From: Stictocephala bisonia | Taxonomy: Eukaryota; Arthropoda; Insecta; Hemiptera; Membracidae | Assembly: GCA_035578905.1 (NCBI GenBank) | Contig: JAQJVL010000534.1 | Span: 531,163 to 595,162 of the forward strand | DNA length: 64,000 nucleotides | Direction of reading: 5' to 3' | Shown here: piece by piece, positions 48,901-60,539 of the stretch | How the letters are laid out: each line of letters begins with the position of its first letter | How positions within the stretch are numbered: position 1 is the first letter of the stretch | Notes under the pieces: model-generated | Seen by the model: the letters and a program-made list of their open reading frames with translations, nothing else | The model's database searches: none | What the model was told of the DNA's origin: nothing | Program-made: the position numbers and the translations under genes

Positions 48901-49850
48901 TGGTTAAGTGGGACCCTGTAAGCGATGGTAGTATACGAACAGTTGGTAAAACCCCTGAAGGCAATGGTAGTTTGTCAACAGTTCGTTAGTCAGAATCCTA
49001 TGAGCTGGGATAGTCAATAGTCAGTAGACCATAACTCTGTCGGCCATGGTAGTATATCAGACTTAGAAAGTCAGAAACTTATAAACCGTGGTAGTATGTC
49101 AGTAGTCAGTAAACCCTGTAAGCCATAATAATTAAGTGATATTTAGTTAGCCAGAACCTTGTCAGCCTGGATATAATGTCATTATTTAGTAAGTTAGAAC
49201 TCTGTCAGACATGTCAGTAACCAGTAGATCAGAACCTTGGTTTTATTCCAGTAGATGGTAGGTCAAGACCCTATTAACCATGGTAATATGCCAGTAGTCA
49301 GTAGATCAGATCATTATAAGCTATGGTAATACATAAATAGCTAGCTGGTACAAACCCTGTTGCCCATAGTAATATGTCATTATTCAGTAAGTCATAATTC
49401 CATAATACATGTCAGTAACCAGTAGATCCGATCCTGAAAGCCTTGGTTGTATGTAATGATTCAGTAGATCACAATCCTGAAAGCCTTGGCTGTATGTCAT
49501 GAGTCGGTAGATCAAAATCCTAAAAGAATTGGTTCTATGTCATGAGTCAGTAGATCACAATTCTGAAAGCCTTGGTTGCATGTTACGAGTCATTAGATCA
49601 CAATCCTGAAAGAATTGGTTGTATGTTATGAGTCAGTAGATGAAAATCCTGAAAGCATTGGTTGTATGTCATGAGTCAGTAGATCACAATCCTGAAAGAA
49701 TTGGTTGTATGTTATGAGTCAGTAGATAGCAATCCTGAAAGCATTGGTTCTATGTCATGAGTCAGTAGATAGCAATTCTGAAAGCCTTTTTCGTATGTCA
49801 TGAGCCAGTAGATCAAAATCCAGAAAGCATTGGTTGAAAGTAAGTCAGAA
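48901..49850. repeat. Diverged right flank of the 43-bp satellite
   Basis: The units stay about 43 bp but become strongly altered, then resolve near 49420-49840 into a second uniform type: AATCCTGAAAGCCTTGG then TTGTATGTCATGAGTCAGTA and GATCAC. Alignment to the core unit is clear at CCTG-AAGCC-TTG, GTATGT and CAGTA. Confidence 0.9.
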
Positions 49851-51000
49851 TACCGATTTGAATATTAATGTCACGATATACATTATTTAATTTATGAACA
49901 CTACATGTATTGATTCATTTATCTCTCAAATTGTTCTAACCTACATTCCCACAAATCAGAACATTATGGATACAATTCAAATTTATTGTAAACTGTTTTA
50001 TTAGAAATATTATAAATAGCTTATATAGCTGATATTAAAGGTGTGTATGTAAATAGCTTTTATAGATAATGGACGAGAAAAGAAATATCGAGGTACTTTT
50101 CATGTTTACCTGTGTTGAAGGAATAATAAGGTACCTTATATTCCAGGCTCCATTAACCCTCAGAGAACCGTGTGAAATATTGCCTCAAGGGAAGAACACT
50201 GTTCATAGAGGTGATTATATCTATCCTGAGTCTCGTCACTAGAATGCACTCACTAATCATCTACCTCGCTAAAATAAAAAATTACTCTCTGTTATTTTGA
50301 TTATTTGCATAGTTTGTATTATTTAAATTGCCGTAGATAACTTATGTAACTAGTATTAAACAATGGAAGTAATTTATGTTTGGAGCGTTATCCATTTATT
50401 ATATTTTTATTAATTTTATTCTTTTATATATATTTTTTCTTTACTACTTTGATGGCTATTTTTTTAACCATATTATAAAGCCAACATATTAGATTCCTGC
50501 TATTTTTAACAATGTCACAAGGTGGCTTTGTTATAATTTTTGCAGACAAACAAATATTATTGACACCACATAATTCAGGATAGATTTTTCTTTACCTCTT
50601 TTCTTGATTTAAAATCTAAAGATCTATTTCATTTATAATTTACTATTCCTACTAACCCAGTGAACCTTAGGATCAAAACTCTTTCGATCATTACTACGTT
50701 TAATTTAACAACTGAGATAGCCGTTTTTTAATCAATCCACTTATAATGTTACGTTATAACTTAAGTTTTAAAAAAACACTCATTATGAATGTGTAAAAAG
50801 GAGGAAGGCTTCAATCTAAAGCTGTCACTGATTTCTTAATTTTTTTTAAGTTTTACGTTTTCTAAAGGAAGTAGTCGAGAAATATTTGGGTGTTTAAGCA
50901 ATAAAATAAATATTACAGGTTTAAAAAATTTGTAAATGGTGGTTCGGCTTGCGTAAATCAATATCAGAATACACCAATACAACCATATTTGACTAATCTA
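49851..51000. other. AT-rich non-coding stretch
   Basis: Nothing recognised. Confidence 0.5.
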
Positions 51001-51007
51001 GTAACCA

Positions 51008-51064
51008 AACACACACACGCGCGCGCACACGCGCACACACGCACATGCGCACACGCACACACGT
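51008..51064 (+). repeat. Alternating CA/CG tract
   Basis: ACACACACGCGCGCGCACAC and continuing purine-pyrimidine alternation; such tracts can adopt Z-DNA. The minus-strand frame at 50964-51230 crosses it and is a shadow. Confidence 0.9.
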
Positions 51065-51149
51065 CAACCACCAGAACAAGTGAGCAAACAGGAGTATACA
51101 AATGAGTGTTTAATAAATCTATACTAAAACTTCTACAATATAGCCTAAT

Positions 51150-51255
51150 TTTCATTCTAGAGATCCATTTGTTTGCCCATACCTTTGAGTATGTAATCTG
51201 ATGTATTAGATGGGCTAGTATTGCAAACAAACTTTACGATCTAGATTGTTTACAT
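51150..51255 (+). pseudogene. LINE C-terminal fragment, same family as 13535
   Basis: ATTTGTTTGCCCATACCTTT and GCTAGTATTGCAAACAAAC correspond to 14468-14522 of the LINE remnant. Translation gives FHSRDPFVCPYL, matching FRSRYQFVCSYF there. It contains stops and sits between a CA/CG tract and the minisatellite. Confidence 0.6.
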
Positions 51256-51290
51256 AATATTAAGACTGGTTTCTCTTTTTCACAAAACTT

Positions 51291-51812
51291 ACCTACCCCT
51301 ACACGTACAGTGGCACTGACCCACCCACCCACCCCTACACGTACAGTGGCATTGACCAACCCATCCACCCCTACACGTATAGTGACATTGACCCACCTAC
51401 CCACTCCTACACGTACAGTGGCATTGACCCACCCACTCACCCCTACACGTACAGTTGCATTGACCCTACCACCCCTACACGTATAGTGGCATTGACTAAC
51501 CCACCACCCCTACACGTACAGTGGCATTGACCCACCCACCCACCTACCCCTACACGTACAGTGGAAAAGACCCACCCACTCACCCCAAAACGTACAGTAG
51601 CATTGACCCACCCACCCCTACACGTACAGTGGCATTGACCCACCCATCCACCCCTACACGTACAGTGGTATTGGCCCACCCACCCACACGTACAGTGGCA
51701 TTGACACACCCACCCACCCCTACACGTACAGTGGCATTGACCCACCTACCCACCCCTACACGTACAGTGGAATTGGCCCACCTACCCACCCCTACACGTA
51801 CAGTGGCATTGT
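51291..51812 (-). repeat. C-rich (minus-strand G-rich) minisatellite
   Basis: The unit is about CCCACCCACCCCTACACGTA then CAGTGGCATTGA, roughly 30-36 bp, variable in the number of CCAC(C) steps. Reversed, it equals the unit at 28910-29170. Frames on both strands (51443-51939 minus, 51521-51901 plus) are repeat shadows. Confidence 0.93.
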
Positions 51813-51868
51813 ACCCACACACACGCTCAAACACACACACACACACACGCACGCACGTGCGCGCGCAA
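51813..51868 (+). repeat. Second CA/CG alternating tract
   Basis: ACACACACGCTCAAACACAC then CACGCACGCACGTGCGCGCG. With the tract at 51008-51064 it brackets the minisatellite. Confidence 0.9.
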
Positions 51869-53155
51869 AATACAAATATATATGTAGGCCTAATTTTGTA
51901 ATAACACAGTAATACTATTCTTATTTTGTTGTCATTCAAAATACTTACAATGGCTTGTTCAACTCCATTGCACTTGTATGAATGCTAAATAAAATATGTA
52001 ACATCATTGTAGCATATTGCAGGCTATATATACAATAATAATATGACTAGTATTCAATGGGACAACCTGAGGAAGTAAATCAATAAATATAGAGATTTAT
52101 CACAAACCGATAAAAAATATAAATGATAGTACGAAATCAATTAATTCAAAATTGTTTATTGACTTGCAAACTTAATTTCATTTAGGAAAGAAAAAATCGT
52201 TATCTTTGAAATAAGATAACCTACCCAAATATCTATATCCAGATTTTGATAAATCATGTTTCAAACCAAAATTCTATATAATTAGTATCCATTGTATATT
52301 TACAACTTACAATGGTAATAGGGTGAACAATAAATGTTCTTTCATTACTTTTACAAACAAACTAAATTTGATATATAACAAAAGTAAATTGATATTTAAA
52401 CATTAGATGTTATCTTCTACGGCTTGAAAAAAAGATCTTTCTTAAAAATCCGCTGTTCTTTTTTTAATATCTCGGTTACCACAAAATATGCAATAATTAT
52501 ACTGCAATGTGATATTTAATAATACAATTTGTAATAAATTTCTTACCAAACAATAGTTCTCACTTGGCTTTCCATCAGTTTGTTGTTTTTACATCTTTGT
52601 AAAGTATAAATGAAGTTTTTTCCAATTCAAAACAGCATCATCAGAATGCACTGTTGTAGAATTACATTACCGTACAAAAACTTATATAATTCGAGTATTA
52701 AACATGATCTATAAGGTTTCCATGTACAACAAGTACACTTAATCAGAAAAATTAAAACTAAATTTACCTAATAAAGAATCTTCATTTATTCCTTGATTAA
52801 ATATCTGAGTTGTGTAATGTATTTTTTTTAACAGTAATCACATACAATTTTTAATTTGAGTTATCTTACTTCAAGAATTCAAGGTAATTTTATTAATTCG
52901 TTAACTTTATCTGATCATTTATGAACATGAAAGTAGATTAATTATCAAAGGCCATAGGAGCAAAAAAAATAATTCTAAAAGAGGTGCTTTTAGATTTATT
53001 TCCTGTTAAAACAGATGTCTTTACACATATTATGCCTTGTTGTGGTTTAGCTTGTAAAGTTTAAATGTAAAGAAAGGAGTTTTATATTAAATAATTGTAC
53101 TATTTAACTAACTCTAACTTGCGTTGCCAAAATGGACAAATGGACTAATTCGTTT
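51869..53155. other. AT-rich non-coding stretch
   Basis: No gene. On the minus strand near 52645-52615 there is CTGATGATGCTG...GGAAAA, similar to the motif at 18150. Confidence 0.5.
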
Positions 53156-53337
53156 TAAAATCACATAAGAGAGCTTCTAAATTATTGGTGCAAAATCACA
53201 CAACAGATCATCTACATTATTGGTGTAAAATCACATAACAGAGCATCTACATTATTGGTGTAAAATCACATAACAGAGCATTTACATTATTAGTGTAAAA
53301 TCACACAACAGAGCATCTACATTATTGGTGTAAAATC
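53156..53337 (+). repeat. 35-bp tandem repeat, five units
   Basis: The unit is TAAAATCACATAACAGAGCA then TCTACATTATTGGTG. Units differ at one to five positions; the first is the most diverged. Confidence 0.93.
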
Positions 53338-53630
53338 ATGCCAAGTCTAGGTTGTTAATATTTTTATTATTAGTATTAAGAATCGTGAAGTTTTAGGAGT
53401 AAGTAAATTTATTATTTGTTCCATTAAAATACTTCTATATAATACTTCTACACATTTAGCATAAAATAACGTCACAAAATATTAAAAATTAATTACATTA
53501 TCAGATTATAATTAGTATTTATCATTTCCGAAGTTGATAAAATTGTTCTGTTTATATATTTAATAGTGCAAGATTTTGCAAAAAATTTGCACACTTAGTG
53601 AATAGTTTAATTACTTTATGTACTTGCACT

Positions 53631-53665
53631 GAATAGTTTAATTACTTCATGTAATTAAGCTATTC
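53631..53665. repeat. Small inverted repeat
   Basis: GAATAGTTTAATTAC and GTAATTAAGCTATTC pair at 14 of 15 positions around TTCAT. The left arm is also repeated directly upstream near 53600. Confidence 0.7.
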
Positions 53666-53849
53666 ATAACTTTATAACACGAGTACGTTTTTTAATTAAC
53701 TATTTCTTTCTCTTCAACCCAATCAGGTAGCTCTGAGAGGAAAATAATTATTAAAATGGATTTAAAGTGCTCTCGAAGACAACTTTAGAAAACCATTTCT
53801 AAGTTAAGACAAGATCTAATTAAAACTCAGGTCCTTTATATAATAAAAG

Positions 53850-54120
53850 ACTGTAGGTCCTTTAGTTGTCCTGGCTATTGGGCTATTAATAAATAGCTCT
53901 TTCTAAGGAACAGCCGACATTAGTTAATAACAATGGTCAAGTTAGAACTTAAAAAAAGATTTGAATTTTACCAAATCGAAACGTCGTGATTTTTTTTACA
54001 CGTAATGATGGCAAATGTCCAACAACCTCCTCATGTAGTAACAATGACTGCACTTATTCATCTACATTCACTCACCCCTCATATTCACTCATATCTAGAA
54101 GATCGGTGTCTTGATAATTA
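53850..54120 (-). repeat. Dispersed repeat family A, copy A3, carrying a 103-bp insertion
   Basis: Reverse-strand family A sequence: CTATTTATTAATAGCCCAAT at the left and AAGACACCGATCTTCTAGAT at the right. It is split at 53936-54038. TAACAATG stands at 53928-53935 and again at 54039-54046; the unsplit copies have this string once. Confidence 0.8.
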
Positions 54121-55648
54121 ATAAAGGTGGTGGCATTGAAAAAGAAAGTACAGTATATTTAACCTCTAATAGAATTATATTGAATATTTCTGGACACTGA
54201 AGCATATTTTTCACCTATGGAATCCCTCCAGGTATTATAATGAAGATAAATTACTATTATATTGTAATTTAATTTTGATAATATTATTCATTGGGTTATA
54301 TAAATGAGAGTGTTGCTACATTCTTACAAGAGGCATAAAAACTTCAGGTTAAAACCTCAGTCGAGTGTCGATGTTAACTTTAGGCACAATAAATTGTCAC
54401 AAATATTTATTGAAACTTGTTCTATAACAGTATTAATAGAATTTGAGCTTTTGTGTGCAAATACATATACTATATAAACATAATATCCTTTACAATTATT
54501 TTGGTCTTACTTCTCTAACTACAAATATTTGTCCTGCATTTTTTTTACTTTTAAAACTTTCATCAGATATAAAAACATTACTATAAAATCCAAACCAACG
54601 GCTCCTAAACTTTCAAAACTGAGCCTAATATTAACACGATTTTTAAATGTATTTATTTGCTATGCATTTTCCAGTTACAATACGAAATTAAAATTTGCAT
54701 ACCTATGAGAAAATAGAAAAGACAATTCAATTTTGTATTAATAATATCCTCATATAATTTACGAACAGTTTAAAAATTGTCATATCTCTCTATAGCGAAT
54801 TGCTATTTCAGATATCAGATTATACTATAATTTTAATACACTAGTATTTTTAATAACAATAAATAAATTTAAATAACTACAAAAAAATGAGATTTAGTTA
54901 AATATATAACCAAAACAAAGCAATTAAAATAATAACAATAACTACGATAACAGGCTAAATAACAGATTAAAACAGTACACAGAGAATATAACAAGTAAAT
55001 AGGAGGCAGCAGCTTGAATTTAACAATGGTTTAGCTATTTTTAGTACATACTTTCAGTTTCATCTCAAATTCAAGCATTTGGCAGTGTTCTCAGACATGA
55101 AAAACTGCCCAATGACTAAAGTGAAAGCATCTTACTGAAGTGAAGCGTCTAACTGAATATTATCAGTATAACCCTTGACGTGGTAAACTATGTTGATTAA
55201 AATAGTAAATTTTATTGTTAATATTTATATGAATGGTGCAAATTCTCTGTGCATGGTGTATGAGACAATTTATATGAACCTCTTTGAGTATTTTATTCTA
55301 ATTAAAAAATCTCAAGTGTAAACAAAGTGTCAATTTTTTGACACTTTAAATTGTTGAAAAAGAAATAGACGTATGTATTCAGCGTTTTGTAAATAGTGTG
55401 ATCAAAGTATTATTTCTAAAATGGCTTTTTTTGTTGTAATCTAAATAGTTGTTTATTGATTTAGGTTAAAAAGTGCAAAGTAGGAAGGAAGTATTTATAT
55501 ATAATTATTTTCTATTCTGCAGTCAAATTTTTGTTCTGTTGTTTAAATGGAATAAAAATATAACATTCCTGTATGGGTTTCTGACAGTGAAAGATTGACC
55601 TTATCATTGCCTATGGATACTTTATTTCTTATGGCGGTAAGCTATATT
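54121..55648. other. AT-rich non-coding stretch
   Basis: Nothing recognised. Confidence 0.5.
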
Positions 55649-55924
55649 TTATGATAACAGAGTAAAAAGATAATTTTTCGGAATTGTCTTTAGTTGATTT
55701 TGATTCTGAAGACTTTGTAAATCTGTTGGCAGTGAATTGAGAATCTTTGGTATTCTGTGTTTTAAAATATATGTTCCATAGTAGTTCATGTGCCGTTGTA
55801 CAACAAGTTGCCTGTGTATTAAATTATAGTCTAAATCGGGTATAATCCTTAGTTTTAAATTAAAAGAATGTCTACATAAATCTATGCATTTAGCTAACTT
55901 TTCAGCTGTCATAATTACAAGCAT
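55649..55924 (-). pseudogene. Probable C-terminal remnant of a non-LTR reverse transcriptase ORF
   Basis: The 91-residue frame contains RHSFNLKLR, LVVQRHMNYYGTYILKHRIP and KILNSLPTDLQSL. That order (a basic block, H/R-x-TxYG-like, then a final xLxNSLP) is characteristic of the very C-terminus of jockey/CR1-like ORF2 proteins and echoes the YNCLPLSLK end of the copy at 38609. No RT core is visible upstream on the minus strand, so it is only a fragment. An alternative is a chance resemblance, which I think less likely. Confidence 0.55.
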
Positions 55925-56550
55925 TTCTAGAGGAACTTTACTACATAAAATTTTTAATATTCTATTAAAAATTTCGTAAATTTAAAGCAGTAGATACTTT
56001 TAAAACACTTTATGATTATTTCATGTAAGTTGAGAAAGCTATTTATCGAAACGAAGTATAATGTTTAAAAATTAAAAATTTTTTAAGCAGTTGAAGTTTT
56101 GAAAAATAGCGAAAAAACATTAATTATTAAAAAAAATCAGAACACGTATTTAAAGATTTCTCAAATCAATTAAAACATTTTTTATAGGTAATGGTAATGC
56201 AAGAGACTACGGTCTATATCCTTAATATCAACTTCAAATAAAAAGAACCATTTCTGTCAATGACAGCGAAGATGAGAAGAGTTTCTTGTGAAATGAAGCT
56301 TGAAATGATTACATAAAACGAAGCTGGTAAACTTTTAGTTTGACGATTTATATTATACATCCCTGAACCACATAATTTGACAAATAATTTAGTCAAATAC
56401 AATTGTTATGGAATTTTCAAAGTTTAAATTAGAAAATAGATATTTCAGAATAATTTTTGTATATTTTATAACTGTCAACAAATTAGCAATGAAACAAACA
56501 ATATTTTCAGATACTTATCATTTTAAAAAGTGTTTGAAAATATTGATAAT

Positions 56551-56690
56551 GACGGCAATCACTAAGATATGAGTGAATCAGTATTTCGAATGAGTGTTGA
56601 TGAGGGGAGGTAGCCATTGTTATAAACTAAGGCCTACTGTTCCTTAGAAAGTCTTATTAATTAATAGCTCAATGACAAATGAACAGCCAG
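56551..56690 (+). repeat. Dispersed repeat family A, copy A4
   Basis: GACGGCAATCACTAAGATAT, GAATGAGTGTTGATGAGGGG and TGTTCCTTAGAAAGTCTTAT align with the first 140 bases of A1. Confidence 0.65.
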
Positions 56691-58002
56691 TTCTATCAGC
56701 TGATCATTTTCTAAATTTGTATGACACTGATTAGGATAGAACCTAAAGCCTTTAGCTTATAAAGCTGGTTTTCAACTAACTACGTGTTCGACCAATTTAA
56801 ACGAAATGTATATTCTTAAGCATAAAATTAAAAAAATTGTAAAAAATCTTTATAAATTGTAATTTTAAAGTGTAAAGGATAAAACTTTTAAAAAATAGTC
56901 TACCATTTTATAGCTTAATATACATATATTACAACCATCGTCAATTTAGTTACAAAAGTAAAAGGTAATATAATATTCAAGCAATGCAAATGTCAAGAGT
57001 TTATTTCAGACACCATCTCTATCGGGACATTGTTCCCCGATAAAAGAGTGAGAGCTAACTGGTTACAGCGAGCCGTCCTCGTGGGGAACAATCCGCTTTA
57101 CGAAATGAAGTTAACGTTTTCTGCAAAAACTCATGTTTTCACACTAACTATTTTAGCAAATTATGTCACATATGCCGTATTCATGTGATGGAGTATTCTT
57201 TAAAAGAATATATTTTATTTTAAATGTATTATCTAATCTGATATCAATAATCTCTTAATATTATAATCGGATAATAAACTGAACAAAATATTTTTTTTTA
57301 GTTTTTTTATAGCAGAAATACCAAATTATATTTGTCAATGTAACAAGTTAAGTTATAGCCGAATTATCACGTTAAACAAAGTGACCATGATTTAGATAAA
57401 AATTATTATTTTATGATAAGCCACTATATTGAAATAAAGTTATTTTAAGCTAATTTAAATAAATAAGGTCTTTATTTTGGAGCGGTTTTCAACAAACAAT
57501 GCTGGTTTACAAAAGAACTCAAGTCATATTGCATTTATTTAAAAAAATAAAAGCTAATTTTAATTATTCATAATTAAAACATAAAGTTATGTATACAGTA
57601 CAGTTATATATGGATATATCAGCTTGCATTATACATTAAATGTTTATATATATTGTTTTTATATGTAGTTTCAGATACACCCTGGCATGTTAAACTGGAG
57701 GAAAATTCATTAAATAATTTGGGAGCAAAGTTGGGAGGCAATTTATATGTGAATCAGTTTATGCAATGACTATTCTTGATAAACTCTTTGTTATATTAGC
57801 GACTTTTTATTGAATGTTTCTGGGGTAAAATATTTATAATTTCTAATTTAATTAGGAACGGCTAACGTTATTGTGTAGGTATTCACGTTTTTATAGTTAT
57901 TATAATTTAACCATAAATATACAAGATCAAGGATGTGGTTGGTTTGCAGGTTGTAACATAACCAAGAAACTAACTTCGTTTATTTGGTACTTGGTGAAAT
58001 TT
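56691..58002. other. AT-rich non-coding stretch with one small inverted pair
   Basis: No gene is supported. ATTGTTCCCC (57029-57038) and GGGGAACAAT (57082-57091) bracket a less AT-rich patch of about 45 bases. Confidence 0.5.
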
Positions 58003-58262
58003 CGATGGATTTAAATGAAACATTTTTAGTAATTCCACAGTTTTTAATTTTTGATTAATGCATTTTCGCCAGTTACAGCATCTTCAGACCATAAAAACCA
58101 AATTGTACAAAAATATAAAACATATGAAAATTTTTTTTATATTTTTGTACAATTTGGTTATTATGATCTGAAGATGCCGTAACTGGTGAAAATGCATTAA
58201 TCAAAAATTAAAAACTGTGGAATTACTAAAAGTGATTCATTTAAAACTAACTTAAATCCATG
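58003..58262. mobile_element. Foldback (long inverted repeat) element, about 260 bp
   Basis: GATGGATTTAA at the left and TTAAATCCAT at the right open arms that stay complementary through TTTTAGTAATTCCACAGTTT, GATTAATGCATTTTC, CAGTTAC-GCATCTTCAGA and CCAAATTGTACAAAAATATA, with a short centre near 58130. Small differences separate the arms (a 9-base indel, CGCCAGTTACAGC versus CACCAGTTACGGC), so it is older than the palindrome at 40595. A TA run follows at 58265-58284. Confidence 0.85.
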
Positions 58263-58284
58263 TGCATATATATATATATATATA

Positions 58285-60539
58285 CAGTATGATTGATTGG
58301 ATAGAATCTAAGTAAAATCACATATTTAACCATTTATTAATCGTATGTTTGGTATGTATATTATATAAAATTATTTACTTGCCACTGTATACATAATCAT
58401 AAGAATATCCTGTACTTTATATCTAAGGTCATTACTAGAATAGTTTTGGTTAAAATTCAAGTAAATATAATTGTGTACAACCTGTAATTTTATATTTGTT
58501 TTCGACTAAACTTAGTGTTCAGTTTTTATTTTATACACTGAATTACTGTTATGTGTTGCGTATGGCTCAAATGTTTAAAACACTTTATTTAACAAATCAC
58601 AATATAATTTTGATTTTTCATTCCTCAGGCCAGACCATATTCACCAAGAAGAAATATGACAAAGTGAATCAATGTTTGGTTTGGTTTTAACTGTACTGGT
58701 AGTCCAGCACCACTAACAGGAACCATTGTTGTTTTCTCATGTAATGCAGCCTTGTTTGTTCATACAAAGCTATTGTTCCCCATTGATTGATATACTGGTC
58801 AATGACTAGCAGCTACCCAGGACATACCAGGTACTGTTGGATTTAATCACAAACTAAGGCTTTAAGTCTGTACATTGATTAATATGTTAACAAAGTATTA
58901 ATAGATTTATATCGTTAGTAAAGCAGTTTCATAATTATGCAGTTTTGTTTAATATAAAACAATTAAGTTACAAAGTTGTTACGTGATATTTTAAATACTA
59001 TTACAACATCACTAAATATGTGTTTTGAGAAGCCGGTCACACAATATTTACTTGTTTAATGTCAGTAGATATTGGTATTTAAAACTAATCAAACATACGT
59101 ATATTGTATATTAATTTTAATTACCAATTACAGACTTTATTTTCATAAACGGTTTGATTTTTCTCCTAATAAAAATCCCAAGCCCATTTTTCTTCCAAAT
59201 AATTGAAATTGTCTCATGTTCAATTCATACCTCTGAAACGCCGGATACAAGAGGACGCTAATATTCTCTTCTGGTTCACTAGAATTCACTTTCCCCGAAT
59301 ACTATTTGATTTTAAGTTTGCAATATTTTCCTAAGCTACTCCTTGGAATCTTTATATTTAATCCAGTTTTTAAGACAAAAACACATGAATATTCAGACAA
59401 CATTCTTTAAAACGGTATTTCAATCAGAGAATAAAATTTACTTTTTTCAAAACTAAGAATCATAAAAATTTTTATTCATTTAGTAAATAACCGATTCCTT
59501 GATTATTAATCTTAAAATACAAAAGATAATTACTATAAATGGTAAAATTATTGAAGCTTAGATGTGGTAATATTCACTTTCATTAACAAGAAATGGTTTT
59601 TAATTAAATTGTCACTGAATGTATGGATACAGCATTTGAAATCGAAAGAGATTAAATTTGTTAAAAAAATTATTTGGAGTAAAACTGAACGATTACTATA
59701 TTGGTAATTGTTCAAACCACAAACCTTTTACATTTCATCTGCCAAATTCTTCTGTCTATAACTTACGTATAAAAAAATGGATTCAACAATAAATAAACTA
59801 GCATCTAATACAATACATTATCTATAAAAAAACTGTATTTATTAAGAGGAATATTACTAAAACCATGATCTAAAATAAATAAATTGTTGCAAATACAGTC
59901 TGGTGTATGCAGAATCAATTGATATGTTAATTTTAAAAAATTTTAAGATTTTTAAAAACTGAATAAATAATCTCTTACTTAGTTCTTGGCTAAGTACAAT
60001 CACGTAACTATTCATTCAAATACGTATTAAATTGTAAGTCCTAGTTTATACCTAAAACCAAAAAGAGTACGGATAGCAATTTGTCAGTGCAGTGTGAGAA
60101 AGGATGTGCCATCAAATGAGGGAGATAAAATATTTAAAGGTTAAAAGTAGACGACATATGTTACACGGTAGGGACGAGAGTGTTGAATTAGATACGATCT
60201 TATCGCCGACAAAAATGGGGGGAGGGGGTGAGACAAGAGCGATGTGTTGAGAGGCAGTTTGTACAAGGAGCACTCGACTGACAGTAGGGTGTCGTCACAA
60301 TAATAATATATACATAGATGGGCTGCGAAAGGAGTATTTCGTAAATAATACACAAAAACAGACAAGTTAGGAAGTTTTACATAGTTGACAGTACAATTGT
60401 TGGTACTTTCAATATCGTTGTCGTAATATTATTTAAATATTTTTATAAATTCACCAAAGTTAATCATGTTTTACCCACTCTAAACAATTTTATATAAATA
60501 ATAATCTTTACTACTTTGGCAATATTTGTCGGTACTAAT
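58285..60539. other. AT-rich non-coding stretch
   Basis: A plausible splice-acceptor-like string (ATTTTTCATTCCTCAG, ending 58628) precedes a short open segment ending TAA at 58690. Without support I do not call an exon. Nothing else recognised. Confidence 0.4.

Noticed and set aside
46331..48964. Repetitive minus-strand frames (AYRVITYCLPTYHNG words) as a repeat protein
   Set aside because: They arise from the 43-bp satellite; the unit is not a multiple of three and one of three frames through it contains a stop.
45182..49850. CRISPR array
   Set aside because: Contiguous tandem units without unique spacers, in a eukaryotic context.
51443..51939. Valine- and glycine-rich or proline- and threonine-rich repeat proteins on either strand
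   Set aside because: Both strands are open only because the minisatellite lacks stops; unit lengths vary out of frame.
58621..58690. Terminal coding exon after a CAG acceptor-like site
   Set aside because: A single acceptor-like string and a 20-codon open segment are too weak without transcripts.
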